Below, piece by piece: positions 1 to 13,027 of a DNA stretch of 64,000 bases (positions within the stretch are counted from its first letter, which is position 1; each line of letters starts with the position of its first letter). Position numbers and translations under genes: made by a program. Source of the DNA: Pristionchus mayeri (Eukaryota > Nematoda > Chromadorea > Rhabditida > Neodiplogasteridae). The stretch lies in contig BTRK01000001.1 of NCBI GenBank assembly GCA_036245805.1, positions 5,270,001 through 5,334,000 of the forward strand. The letters run 5' to 3'. The notes below the pieces were generated by a model. That model saw only the letters and a program-made list of their open reading frames with translations. It was not told the DNA's origin and did not search any database.

Positions 1-22
1 AGAGCTTCGCGAGCATGTCGTT

Positions 23-287
23 TCATTTTTTTGCATGATATGTTCTAGTTAGAAGGGTGGTATAAAACGCAAAATGAAAATATCCATGCATTGCCATTCC
101 AAGTTGGAAGCCATTCCAAGTTGGAAACTCTACAAGCCACTTATCGGATGCCAAAAATATAATGTCCATCGATAATAACGGTTTCGCGTTTCCCTTTGCT
201 CGATTTTCCTTTTCCCACCTTTCAAACGGTTGCGCCAACTCAGTCAACACTGTGACATCTTCGGTAGATTCCATTCCTGCCAAGGCA
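23..287 (-). CDS. Possible single coding exon, unidentified
   Basis: On the minus strand an acceptor-like ttggcag is followed at once by ga and an ATG near 285, and the frame stays open for about 85 residues to a TGA at 23. The predicted peptide is acidic then hydrophobic, with KPLLSMDIIFLASDKW near the middle. A short direct repeat (ttccaacttggaatgg) lies inside the frame. I do not recognise a family, no neighbouring exon is visible, and part of the gene could lie outside the window. It could equally be a chance open frame. Confidence 0.22.
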
Positions 288-292
288 CGCAA

Positions 293-1700
293 ATAAGACT
301 TATCGTTTGCATTCCAACCTATTATGACTTCCGCGATTTCATTAACAGTAGTGCAAAGTGTGGTACTATGTGGTGCTTACAATTCAGAATTGTCAGACTA
401 GTCTATCCTCACTTTGCATACGTTCACATCTGTCAGATGATCGATAAAAACATATTAGGAAGAGTAGCAATGCGAGTTTGGCACAAATAATTGACAGCCG
501 GATATTGCTTGATGCCCCGTGTCATCTCTCGACATCAAAATGGGTGCAATCAGTGTCCTCTCAGAGTTCACCGCACAATAAACTGTAAATCGTATCCGTT
601 CCGCGCTTAGATGCATTCAGTAATTGATCAATTTCGGTTCTGTGCTTTCCGAGTTCTCTCGAACTCCACCCAGTCCATTTTTCTGACGACAAAAAAGAAT
701 AGCGAGGTTCGCGAGAAACTTTCTACATTTTTCTTGAGTGGAGTCTAGCTAGATGGATGATATTTCAAAACTCCAGCTAGGCCAATTTTCGGATGCCATA
801 TAGAGAATAGTCATCGATTATGGCGGAAAGTTTTAAATTCCTCGTCCTGTTCAAATCGTTTTCCCCTCTCCCTCCGCTATTGCTCTCGATCGCCCGCTAT
901 TTGATAGATTGACTACTGCCATATCTTCTCCCCTCTACTTTCTATCTCTCTTTCCTCCCGCTCTCTACGCGCCAACCAGTTCATGCACTCCCGAACGGTC
1001 GTTAACCCGCGCTGACCTCTGTAGCTCCATTATCCATAATGTCAAAAGTAATAGTGTTTTTGTATCCGATCGGTAGCTCTTTTCTATATTTCCTATGTCG
1101 ATCTTATCGATACTTCCTGTGTAACCGATTGTTGTATCATGGCAAAGAGTAATGTACAATCGTACTAGCTCGATATCCTTCGTCCGTCGTCCTGACCAGA
1201 AAAATGTTGATAATTTAATATGAAGTGACCATTGAACTCAATAAATTAGATGGCTGAAATGCCACAAAATACAACTTTTTTTCTCAAAAAGACGTTGGGT
1301 GGGGGTAAAATGCGGCGCGCGATCTAGAGATCATCGCGCAGTCACACTTTCGCTCTTTTTGCGCACATGCTCTCTCACTTTTGCGCGCTCTCTCACCGAT
1401 TAGAGAGAGCGGGAGAGTATGGGTACTGGATAGAGTACGATCGCTACTTACTCATGTCTTATCAATGACTAGGGGAGGTGACGATTTATTGTCGCTGTTC
1501 GCTGGAGAGCTCCTATTGATCTTGCGGATTAATTGTACGAGATACAATGGAATGTTTTCAACGAAACCTCTTTGGCAGTTGAAAACGCCTTAGATTGATA
1601 AAATCCATTAGCGCAATGTTAATGTTTGCTTGTTTTTTTTCGAATCCTAATTCGCGACTGATCATCATCGTGTGATTTCCCAACTTTTACGAAAATTCTG
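293..1700. other. No gene seen; hairpin-core remnant
   Basis: No convincing exon on either strand. Around 1340-1425 there is a copy of the CTCTCTC-bearing hairpin motif that recurs across the window (gcgctctctcaccg, then gagagagcgggagag). The rest is AT-rich unique-looking sequence. Confidence 0.5.
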
Positions 1701-1706
1701 AAATCG

Positions 1707-1805
1707 TATTTCTCGAACTGCCGCCTTTCGAACTCCTAGTATTTCTCGAACTGCCGCCTTTCGAACTCCTAGTATTTCTCGAACTGCCGCCTTTCGAACT
1801 CCTAT
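1707..1805. repeat. 33-bp tandem repeat, three copies
   Basis: A unit beginning atttctcgaactgccgcctt and ending ctcctagt is repeated head to tail three times with almost no divergence. A related single copy (ttctcgaacggtcgcctttc) is seen near 2128-2155. The unit length is a multiple of three, so the minus strand reads a repeating peptide (GVRKAAVREIL), but nothing else suggests coding. Confidence 0.85.
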
Positions 1806-3330
1806 CGACTCATTCCGTTCGCAATTTACAGAGATCAGAGCAAAGCTATTCATTACCGATATATGTTAGCTACACTTTCTCGTCGAGTTGATTGTGCTAG
1901 ACAGTGTCGTTAATTGAGAGAGTTGGAATGGGCTTCTTAACAAATGAATCTCTTCATTCTGCGTTTTCTCTAGGCAATCATTTTTTTAATATTTTTTACA
2001 TTTCTATTTATTTATTTTTTATTTTTTTGCTTTCATGGTAATGCGCGATCGATCATCATCATGTGATTGTCCGACTTTTATTGAAATGCTAAAACACATC
2101 TGATCAAATCTTACTTTTTTTCTTGAATCGTATTTCTCGAACGGTCGCCTTTCGAACGAGCATGCAAAATGGAGATTCGTACTCAATTCATCGGCTGAAT
2201 TGCTGCCTCATCGATTTCACATCGCGGTTTTTCGCCAGATTAGAGTATCTTCGTACCGAACAGTCTCTCATTTTCTCTAATGGGTGAAGATCGTTCGCAA
2301 AGCCGGATTAGTGGCAATGAAATGCGCCCACGTGCGTCAAAACGCGCCGATCGCCTATTGATCCCTTTTCATTCTTCCTTCTCTCATCAATACACGATCT
2401 ATCGCTCTTCGTGAAAGGCTGGATTGGCCACGAGGGATACCTTTTTCCTGTTTTGTCACATTCGATCTCCTCAATTATCACCTACCTTGACTAATGAAGA
2501 TCAGGTTGAGAAGTGTGTGGAAAAGTGGCGTATACGTCTCTATTTCTCGCACTTTTCGACGACAGTCCTTTGCCATTCCCAGAAGCCCATCTTGTTTACT
2601 TCCAAGTGTTTTAGTTGTTGTACACACATTTTGCACAATGGCATTCACCATGTTCCAAACCGTATTTGAACTGTGATCGTTTCTGCATACCGAAAAACTG
2701 ATCTTTTCGAACATCGTGTGTGTGGTTTTATCAGGGCGAGAGCGTGACTTCACGGAAGAGTGTGCTCTCCCTATTTCATGCACTCTTTCGACTCTCTGGA
2801 ACGCTATGAGGCACGCCCAGATAGTGATAGCCATTCTTCCGTCGCTTCAGCGTGACGCTACACGCCTTTCTTCTTCTTGTCCTTCTCCTTGACAAACGGT
2901 TTTGTCTGTCACCGTGGCCCTTCCTTTGAAAGGCTTTTGAAGCATTCATAACCGCCTCTATCACGTTCCGATCTACCAAATAAAAGCGGACGCACAGTTC
3001 CTGGTACGCACTCAGTGAGCACTGGGTGGACAGGGAAAGCTCTGGAAAAAGCGCTCTCTTTATTCTGCGTATTCTCTATTCGTACATACGGAAGAGTGTT
3101 ATTGCGAAACCACTGATTATGTTAGCCAATCTCCCCGGTCTCCCGTTTTTCATTATTTATTTGCCTGTAATTATACGTGTGACAATTCGTTAAGATCAGT
3201 ATTATGATATTTTCGCTCGTTTCAACACTTTATTTAAGCAACCTTATATATCTCTTCAGAAAGCGCCCCTAATATATCGTTCTCATCAAGCTTCCTCTCG
3301 TTAGCAGTCCATATTTACCTAGCGACATAA
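1806..3330. other. Mostly non-coding; weak minus-strand open frames
   Basis: Two overlapping minus-strand frames (2478-2834 and 2776-2979) are open, and one reads through VWNMVNAIVQNVC and MAKDCRRKVREIETY. They show no conserved domain and no clean splice pairing, so I do not call a gene. The last ~100 bases are the upstream region of the transporter gene. Confidence 0.3.
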
Positions 3331-3333
3331 AAA

Positions 3334-6300
3334 ATGGCAGGAGGAGCTGTGGTGAGTGTTGACTGTTTTACATCTTGTTGTATCACATATCCTTCGGGTA
3401 GATAACTTATGTGATGAGTTTCAGTGGTTGGGTAAATTCGCTAGCCAACTTATCCTTCAATGACTTGCCCCTGCATTACCCAAAAAATCAAAATGGCCAT
3501 TATGGCTCTTCGTAGAAAAAGGGTATCTACCGTTTTGTGTGAGATGAATATCAAAGCAATTAAACAAGCTTTAAGATCGCTCCTACTTCTCACTCCGGTC
3601 GCGCGCCCCCAGCCACGCCGCCCGGTGTGACATTCTACGTGGTCTTGATGACGACACTGGCCTGCATTGGAGGACTACTGTTCGGATATGATACTGGAGT
3701 GACGTCGAGGTGAAATATGGATGATCAGAATAAAAAGTGCATACCATCGGATCATGGCGTATTGCGCAATAGTACGATGATGTTTTGCTCCTATCCCATG
3801 CGATTCAGATCATCCGCCTATGAATCGAGCACAACCAAATGTAGGCGAGGATTAGCGAGAATGTTAGTGGAACCGTGCACAACATAGTTCACGCACATAT
3901 TATACAATATATTGTTCCACCATGTATGAAGGGTAATTAGAGCATTCGTTTGAACAGTACATCATTCTGCCATAAATATGCGTTGTTTGAAGGGGAAGCT
4001 GTTCTGAGAGATAAGCACTATTTCCAGCGTGATGCTCTTCCTTCCGCAAAACGCAGGCATGAAACCGCTCACAACCGTTTGGCAAGAGGTAAAATAAATT
4101 TTTACACTCGCAAAGTGCATGTTATCATGTTTTACATTTTTATCATATAATCCTCTTGGTAATTGTGTGAAACGCATCCTTCTGGCCACAACAGTTTCAA
4201 AACAGGATGTTTGTGCTTGAGTGCTTTCAAGTTGATCTTTGATCTTGTAGCTGATCGTCTCAATCACTCCTGGCGTTGCTGCTATAGGCGCACTTGCCGC
4301 AGGTTTGATCTTTGATCTTCTCTTAACAAATGCAATGTTTTCCACGATGAAGAAACGTGTTTAGTTGAGTTTCGCGCTTGCTACAATTGATTGAATTCGG
4401 ATTGAATTCTGAAAGGAGTGATGTATAGTTGAGCGTGATGTAAGAAAAATATGATTTCAACAGTAGGAATGGTTTAGCAAGAAGGAAATCTTCTCATTTT
4501 TCATGATTTCTCACTGGCCTAATCATCAAGATATCACAGAAAATGAATAGAGTCGTTTCCTGAGAAGTCTAGTCAGCAAATCTATCTTTGCCGATTCTTT
4601 GAATGGCGGTGATATCACGTGTGCGTTGCAAACATGGCAATACATTCGATGCTCACACAAATAGGTAACTTGACTCACACAGCTATATATCAGGTCAATA
4701 ATCAACGAAAATTCAATAGACTTGGCAGATGATCAGGAGTTTGGAGAAACATCCAGATTAAATCAATATTCGAAAAACGTGCACATATTTCTAGGCAAAA
4801 CTTCTGATGCCTTCGGTCGTCGTCCCGTAATCCTCGTTGCTTCTGGGGTTTTCCTGGTTGGAGCGATAGTATGCGCGGGTGCGCCTGAAAGGTAATAATT
4901 TTTTGACTCTGACTAATTACTAGTTTGAATCTCGGTTAATTGTATCTTATTTTCCCAAAATCTCCCCGCTCGACCAATTTAGGGAGAGGGTGTGTAGTAA
5001 AGGAGCGATTAGTTGAAGAGTTCTTCCAAAACCCGTCTCAATCAAAAACGAAAATAATTGCATGGGATATATTAAAAGTATGAGAAAGATATGATATTTT
5101 CAGGTACACGCTTCTCGTTGGTCGAGCTCTGCTCGGTATCGCTATCGGTATGTTGTCTTTACATATTTTCGAGATCGATTTGGTACATTCTAAAAAGTAT
5201 ACCAATTGGAATCCCTTCAGGTTTCGCCTCTATGATCATCCCCGTTTATATCGGTGAAGCTGCTCCATCCTACATGCGAGGAACCCTCATCACTATCTAC
5301 CAGGTAACGCTTTCTCCGATAAGTATCTTTTATAAGCATTCGAAAATCCAGATCGTATTGGGGTGTTTCAAAAGTTCGTGGAATTTTTATTCGGTGGAAC
5401 ATAAAATTCGACGAATTCATTGTTCATCCTAAATGCCAATACTGTTGAATAGAGCAACCATTACACAATCCCACAAACCATGTAATTTGCATCAGCTGCT
5501 CTCTCCTGTTTTTAAGAAACGATTATGTGAAGGGTACTGAAGTGACCCGACGATACGTTTTCGTCAACATTTGTTCCTTTATATTCGGCTTCTTCTTAAT
5601 AATATCACCTCCGTTTCTTCGCTGTTTTATAGCTCATGAATAGCTTAATATACATACCAAATCTGGAAGGAATCGATCCACTACTCTTTCTGCAAAAATA
5701 AATAAACCGGATTGTTTCTGAAATTTGAAGATCACTTTTTCGATGCCAAGTCATGATCAAACAAACAAATGATATTATATTACCCTCTAAGCTCGCCAAA
5801 TGTTCCTTGCACAAGGTAATACTAAGTGCTACTAATTATCTCCAATTAGCGCATATTCATATCTGGGTTAGATGTGATCGCGTAAAGAAAGAACCGTAGT
5901 TGTTCCGCTTTAGTATGATCAGTAATGAATACTAGCACTCATAAAATACAAATTAATGACACTAGTGAAGCACATTGTTAGAATTGTGGGATCATGTATT
6001 GTCCAATCAGATTGTTAGAAGAATACAACCTTCGCGTTCCATTGCAGGAAAAATATTTTATTCGAAAACGTGTTAGTGGTACTCTAAAGTATGTATAACA
6101 TTTACTTTTGTTATAATTCGGGGAAAGCAACTGACTTCAATTCCGCGAATGTTATGTTCCTCCAAAAAAAAATTCCACGAACTTTTGAAACACCCCAATA
6201 TATCCAGCGTACATCTAATGTCGCATCACCTTCGGTGTGAAATTCCTAGAAAATAACTTGATGCATGATCGAGCTTCTACAACTGGTTATGATTTAATGT

Positions 6301-9300
6301 TTTCTGCCTTTGGTCATGATTGATGTGGAACTTCTTGGATTTCTCTACCATGACCTTTGGTCTTTCCAGATCATGATCGCTTCTGGCTTCATTCTTGCCA
6401 ACATTGTGGCTGTAGGATTCGCACACATCGACCCGGATAATGTCGGATGGAGGTAAGAGCGATCATTAATTGTTGGTTGAAATATTGGTTGAACTAATGC
6501 TCAAAGAATAAACGGTTTAACCAAATTTCCAGTGGAAGATACGCCTGGAACGATAATTTTAGAAACAAGAAAATTGTGTTTTTGGTTTTATTATTCCCGT
6601 GACGACAAACAACAAACATTCCAACTGTCTCTGGCATATTTTATCATAATTTTGAAACGTATTAATTCGATGGTAGAATGGAAAAGTAAATACACTGAAA
6701 ATAATGAGTCTTTCGCGATGCATAAAACATTATGTTGTTTTTGGATGATAAGGTCTTTGCATCTGCCATACGAGCAATAATTTAAATTTATAATTACTTA
6801 CTTTGTAGTCGGCGCATGATATCATCAGGGCAATGCGGGAATAGTTGTGAATAACTGAACTATGAATTTGCAGGCTAATGTTCGGCTTTGCTGGCATCCC
6901 CTCTCTGATTCAACTGATCGGCTTCCTCTTCCTCAAAGATACACCTCGCTATCTGTACAAGTCCGGCCAGAAGGAGATGTGCGAGATGGTGTTGAGCAAG
7001 GTGAGACGATTGGGAAACGTCGTACTGACCTCACAACGTAAATACCGAATTTTTGCAATGTGGGAAAAGTCTCCTGAGCACAACACAATAATCGCATTGT
7101 TGTTGAATTCTCGATCAGAAGAATCTTTTGGGAAACGTCGCCTTGGTTACACCACTGCTATCGCAGATCTACGGTGGTGATAAGGAGTGGGTCGAGTACG
7201 ATCTGAACGAGATCAAGGAAGCCACGGAGGAGGAGAATGCAGCACATAAAGCATACGGTAGGCTCGCGACATATATCGGAAACTGGCTGAATAACGAAAT
7301 ATGGACGATAACAACAACAACGACAAGTTCAGAGCATACGACGGTCGTCTCTCGTATTATCCAGACTCCTCACGTCCTCCGTGCGCTCGCTGTCGGATGT
7401 TCAATGCAAATGTTCCAGCAGCTGATCGGAATAAACACCATTCTGTGGGTTCTTTACACCGTTTCTTTACACCAATGTTGTGATGCTCACGCACAGCAAA
7501 TATGTTATTATTTTGTGCAATATGTGTTTTATAAAAGATGAACACGAGCGGAAAATCATAGCAAGGAATCTCCAAGTTAAGATATCTTGTCGTTGAAAAG
7601 AGTTAGGCATGATTCCAAGTCCAATTCACGAATGTCCTTCCAGGTACTACACCTCTAAGATCATTCAATCGGCGGGCGTCGAAGATGACATCACCACCAT
7701 CTGGATATCCACCGGAATATCAGGTAATTAACTCGTTTATATGTGATTGCCGAACCTCAACCTATAAAAACAGGCAAATTTCGAGAAACTTATCAGTTCT
7801 GGGCATTAAAAACGTAAATCCTGACACTGTACTGGCAGTGTGAACTGATATGACGTGGTATTTCCCTTTACCCATCTTAGCGGCGCATACAATCTCGTAT
7901 ACAATCCATAAGTGACCCTCCCGCACATAAGTAGATACTCTTACACCTTCGTCCCGTTCAGCGGTGCAAGCCGTGGCAACTCTGATCCCGATGAAGTTAA
8001 TCGAGCGACTGGGCCGTCGTCCAATTCTCCTCGTCTCGATTATCGCTGTCATCGTCACTCTCTGTCTGATGGGAGGAACATTCGTGCTCATTAATAAGGT
8101 TAGAAATCTGTAGCTTTATCACACATGCGCGAAACGAGAGAATAAGAAACAGCAACACATTAGCTGGCATGCAATACAGCCATCAGAGATTCAAAAAAGG
8201 AAACAATGGATGACACATGAAAAGGGACTGACAAGGCATTGACAGTGCTTGATGAGAACTTGATGCTCACTCATTAGGTTACACGTTTCTCTAATCTTGC
8301 TTGGTATACTCAACTACTACCGAAATCATCCAATTCCACTCAGGACTCTGTGGTAATCGATCATTCGCGCGATCGCGACGGAATCAATTCGACTGAGGGA
8401 GTGCGCGACTACGACTTCTGCATCAACAAGAGGTGAGATTACACTTCTTTTATTGATTTTTGTGTTTTTTTTTAAATTTCCTGAATGCGGAAGACTAATT
8501 GAATAGATGAACCTTAAGGATGTTTAAAGTAATGGTGAAACCTATTTCGATACGTCCTCAAAATCTCCTAAATTTTGTGGTTAATAATATGTTTCATCGT
8601 TGAGCTAAATGAATGTAGGGTTGATTTATTTTATTGTCAGGTAGATGGTTGGCCAAACATTAAATATATTACACAAATGTTTTAGCAACTGCGACTCTTG
8701 CGTCACTGCGTCTGAATGTGGATTCTGCTACCCGACTCAAGACGAATCGATCGGGCAATGCCTACCACTGAATGAAGATGGTGAGTTGATACAGGGATGG
8801 GATTGGCTTACGGCAATTGGGATGATGAATAAGAATTGACTCACTTAGAACTGACTGTTTTCCCTTGAGTGAGCAGGTCATAGTACAGCATCCCTTGCGC
8901 ATCCCAGAAGCAGCACAGAAGAATCTTCTTTGGATGGGGGTCGGCTTTGGGTTGCGTTGGCGGCTCTTCTCCTCGGGGGATCCAGACAGCGTGACGGGTA
9001 CTGTTATCGTAGAGGATCCAACTTTCATCTCCAGTCACGAGGTCTTCTAGAAGCTCCTTCCTGTGGGGGCGAAGGAGGAGAGATTGGCAGATGCTTGTAC
9101 GGGTCATCCTCTGGCCATCGGTGAGTTGGTGGGGCACCCATCTGGATAGAACTTTGTGGTAGCCAAGCGTTTTGAGGTGGTTGACAACAGTACTATGGAC
9201 GCACCCAAGTGTGGTCGCCAGTTCACGGGTGCTTGATTCCGGCTTCTCCCTTATGGCACGGAGTAATTCAGAATCATCGGTGGTGATTGGGGGACCAGTG

Positions 9301-11401
9301 GAGTGTCCGCTTTCGAGATTCGTCTCTCCTTCCTCAAAGCGATTGAACCATCGGTGTACTGTGCTGTAGGTAGTCACATCCTTCTTGAATGCTCCGTTGA
9401 TGTTAGCAGTGGTCTTGCTCGCGTTGGCTCCGCGCAGCCATTCGTAATAGTACAAGACGTGAAGTTGGTCTTCGGTAATGTCGGTCATAGTTTATTCTAC
9501 CTTGAAGCGGCCGCTTTTATATATCTTTAGGGGAGTACCTCCGAGAACACTCTAGAACATTCTAGAGTTGGGAAATTGCCAACCTGCAAAAAAGCGGGAA
9601 AATTAAATTTTTTAAAAAATCTTGTATTCATTATCGACCAACCTAATATTTTCACTCGTAGAAACCGAATTTTCATAAGAGAACACTCAGAAGAATGTTT
9701 TAGCGTTGTTACGATTTTTCAAACTTTTTGGATATTTTCGAAATTCCAATTTTGGGGGTTTTCAAAATTCCATTTTAATCCGTCTTATTTTCATCAGGAA
9801 TGATGTAAATGATACTACTAGTCATTCATACACGTTTTTAAGCTATTTGAGAAGACGGGGGTAAAAATTAAGCATTCTACAGGGAAGAATATTTGACAAT
9901 TTGCCCCCAAAATCGAGCTTTGGGGCGTCATATCTCAAAAATCATCATTTTTAAAAAATCTGATTTTCTTATGGGATATACATTTTCATGAGTAGATTCT
10001 AAAAATCTTATTGAAAATCTGCGCACGAATTTATAAATTTATGAAAATCTCAAAAAAATGGTCAGAAAATGCGTTTTTTGACCAAAAATTTTTTATTTCG
10101 CATTTTTTAGCATTCCGATGTCAAAATTAGGTTTCTACGAGTGAAAATACACCTGAAAATCTATATGTCATGTCATTCTGAGATATCGAATTTTTCGACT
10201 CCAAAAATGGGAGGTTCCTGAAACATTTTAAAAATCGACCCCCAGCCTTACTTATTGCGGCCGTCAATCAGCACTCGGGGCCTACACTTCAGAAAAAAAA
10301 TTTGAGAATTATCGAATTTTTAGCCATCCGTGGACCTGTTACGTTCTCTGGTGGAGGGTCTCTAAAATTTAATGATTGTGTTATTTCCAGACGACAAGAA
10401 ATCGACGATTGGCTTCTGTCAGAGTGGCACGACGATGTTCAATAATTCGATTCCATATGTGATCAAGACGACGTGCAAGACCAAGTTCGAATATATATAT
10501 TTTATTTTAATTAATTAAAGTGTTCCATTTTTGAAGGGGATTGAAGTGCTTTTTCGCTTTTATGATTTCATCCTCTTCTAGATACACGGTCCTTCCCATC
10601 ATCGTCATGGTCCTCTACCTAGTAGCCTTCTCGTTCGGTGAGTCCTAAATGTGCAATTTCAACTACCTGGAACGTTACCCAGAAGGCCCTTAGACAGCAG
10701 AGATACATAACCCTATCAGTAGCCATCATCATTTTTCGTATGTTATTGTTGTTTTTACCCTTCTTTACTCTACCCTCTTTCGACCAGGAACACCATTAAC
10801 TGTGATTGTGAATAAAGTACATCATGTAATGTTCTCATTTCAGGAATGGGTCCGATGCCGTGGGTGTTCAACGCGGAGATATATCCTCTCTGGGCTCGCT
10901 CAACATGCGTCTCCCTCTCGACCTTCACCAACTGGACTTTCAACCTGCTGATCGCGCTCACTTTCCTGTCTCTTGGAGAGGCCATCACCAAATATGGTTA
11001 GTGATGAATATCTCACTGAGAAAGGTGAATATTCGATAGTTTACATTAACGTTTCTTATTGCATATTGGAAGATAGTATTTCATTGTATAATACATAGTT
11101 TTGGGTATGGTGCAGTAATATCACGAGGGTCCAGCTGTAAAGAAATACATATTGAAATATATATTTAATTCCAGGCGCTTTCTTCCTCTATGCTGGCTTC
11201 GCTACTGTTGGTCTCATCGTTTTCTACTTCTTCGTCCCCGAAACCAAGGGAATGCCGATTGAAGAGGCGAGTGTTTTTACACATCAAAACAATAAACAAA
11301 CAACAACAACATTTCAGATCGAGAACTTATTCAAGACAAAGCGCGAGAGGGAGGCCTCTACTACTTCCTCCTTCGAGATGACCCCATCGGAGAAGAAATA
11401 A
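3334..11401 (+). CDS. Proton/myo-inositol cotransporter, HMIT type (SLC2A13-like)
   Basis: An MFS sugar-transporter-family protein of 593 residues expected to move myo-inositol with protons across the plasma membrane. Twenty exons close in phase: 3334-3351, 3576-3709, 4028-4088, 4251-4302, 4795-4891, 5104-5147, 5221-5303, 6370-6452, 6874-7000, 7167-7257, 7333-7444, 7644-7723, 7962-8098, 8344-8432, 8686-8780, 10391-10484, 10582-10637, 10844-10996, 11175-11266, 11318-11401. Family hallmarks in order are [61 protein letters not shown], the cysteine-rich extracellular loop ([14 protein letters not shown]) typical of [18 protein letters not shown] and PETKG. Intron 19 uses a GC donor (gaag-ag|gcgagt). 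Introns 7 and 15 carry transposable elements, but the reading frame is intact. The tail is short and acidic/serine-rich. C. elegans hmit-1 genes are the closest family I know. Confidence 0.93.
5358..6198. mobile_element. TA-flanked non-autonomous element, family A (copy 1)
   Basis: About 841 bp within intron 7 of the transporter gene. It has terminal inverted repeats starting ttggggtgtttcaaaagttc and ending gaacttttgaaacaccccaa, flanked by TA on each side as in Tc1/mariner insertions. It shows no transposase frame. A second copy with matching internal sequence lies at 41814-42722. Confidence 0.85.
8841..9646 (-). mobile_element. Mariner element, 3'-truncated, in transporter intron 15
   Basis: A mariner transposase frame runs on the minus strand from an ATG at 9488 to 8841 (215 residues). 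It contains the N-terminal helix-turn-helix regions, the first catalytic aspartate (TGDESW) and the second ([14 protein letters not shown]). It stops before the region that should carry the third aspartate, so the DD34D triad is incomplete and the enzyme should be inactive. The 5' terminal repeat is present (ccaacctaa at 9638-9646, next to TA) but no matching 3' terminus is seen near 8840, so that end is deleted. The element is antisense to the host gene and sits wholly in the intron. Confidence 0.88.
9650..10150. mobile_element. Inverted-repeat element beside the mariner copy
   Basis: attttcactcgtagaaacc near 9650 is matched in inverted orientation by ggtttctacgagtgaaaat near 10131-10149. 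The interior is AT-rich and has no frame. It lies directly against the mariner terminus in the same intron, so the two insertions may be nested or serial. Confidence 0.6.
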
Positions 11402-13027
11402 TAACAATATTTTCGAAATTTTAACCACTTTTCGTGTACAAATTTCTAGTCAGCCGCCATCTAGCCATATTTCATCTACTTATCGACTGAAAAAGTCGGC
11501 AATCTTTCCATTTCGCGGGCTCTCTCTTATGTGAGAGGGAACGGAATGAGAATTTGATTCAAAACCAGCCATGACGTCAACTAGGCCACGCATGAATTTC
11601 TAGTCCTTTTTTATCTGAAAAAAAATCATACAATTTATCCCGCTCATATATTGCCCAGATTGTACATTTCTCATACCGAATATTCGCACTACGAGATTCA
11701 TCCGCCTTTCATTACCCTGTATATTATTGATATCCTCGAAGGAGATAAACTGTTAATCGTTAACGAATTGATGATCGTTTCCTTCACCAACTACTTACCA
11801 ATGTCATTATTTATTCGATCATTAAGACCTGTCCAAAAATGTCATTCTTTCACTATGATGGTTTCGTCTCAACACACTCACTGCCATTGCAAGCCATATG
11901 CTTTTTTAAGTTAGTCTCTCCATTGGGTACTTGGCCTTCCGACAGGTCGTGTTCTATTCCATGGTGTTTATTCAAGAACTCGCTGAGACTATTGACCATC
12001 CGTACACGACTACTACTTACCGAGTGACTTCTTTTACTCAGAGTCGTTAGTAGGTTTATGTCAGAAACTATATACGAATCATCATCTAATCCATTAGTCT
12101 CGTCGAACGTTTCGCCAGAATTTCTGCAGACAAACATGAGTGTTTGCAGAAATACCTAGTGTAGCAATGTTTTGTACTTTCACACCGAATCGTGGTCGTG
12201 GGAAACGGAATGAAACGTGTGAGGAACTCGTCAACGTGGTGATCATTTCACCCTCGCCGTTTGTTAGTTGATGTATTTCGCAAATTCCTCATTGTTCATA
12301 TTGTAAATTTTTGCGAATTTCTCTTTCATTGTCTTCGTTTGTTCGTTTTTGCGAATTTAACTTCCATACACAAATCTACAAAAAAATTTAACTTCCATAC
12401 ACAAATCTAGACTTTTCTAAACAAGGGAATATTCACCAAACTCCCACTCTTGGTCCAGATTAAAAGATCAATTATATCACCTGTTCGTAGATCTCAACTA
12501 CTCAAGAAGGTGAAAAGAACGTGTCTTTCGTTAATCTTTGAGGCTATCGCCGAGAGGAACTAATTAGAATGCTACGCGAGAGCTCTAGGTGGGAATTACA
12601 CTCGGATGTAAATTCATTCCAAGAGTTGACGGATATGTGAGAGTGGATTTCGTGGATTGATTGCGCCCCGAGCCTCTCAACTATCGTATAGGAAAGTGTG
12701 GTGTAAACAAGCTGAGGGCTCGCTGTTCATTTCACTGCCCCTTTCGATAGGTCGTCCTGCACAGGCCCATAATTGTCATATTATCAAGTAATGCCGTTAA
12801 TTGCAGCAAAATGTGTTAAATGTTTAGTACACAATCATATTAAACCTTTTGTTGCCTAATTGTGTCATCGTATCCGATGTTTCTCGTTTCCAAAGTATTC
12901 ATATCATTGTGCCAAATACAATGATAAACTATTATAGTTAGCGACGCCCTTCTTATCGTCATAGTCACCACGACATCCACGTCTGACGTCATCCATCACC
13001 CATCATTAGTTACGCCCTCCTGTTGTC
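11402..13027. other. Transporter 3' flank and receptor upstream region
   Basis: No convincing exon. At about 12190-12270 there is a block (tcgtggtcgtgggaaacgga, then tgatcatttcaccctc) that is repeated upstream of the paralogous receptor gene at about 19695-19770. It is therefore a candidate shared regulatory block or the edge of a segmental duplication. Just before the start codon lie repeated acgcc-type copies. Confidence 0.5.

Noticed and set aside
1665..1853. Repeat peptide GVRKAAVREIL
   Set aside because: Translation of a 33-bp tandem repeat; no gene context.
3962..4345. Minus-strand 127-residue open frame with IAATPGV
   Set aside because: It is the shadow of two real plus-strand transporter exons (4028-4088 and 4251-4302), which read [18 protein letters not shown] and [17 protein letters not shown] with correct splice sites.
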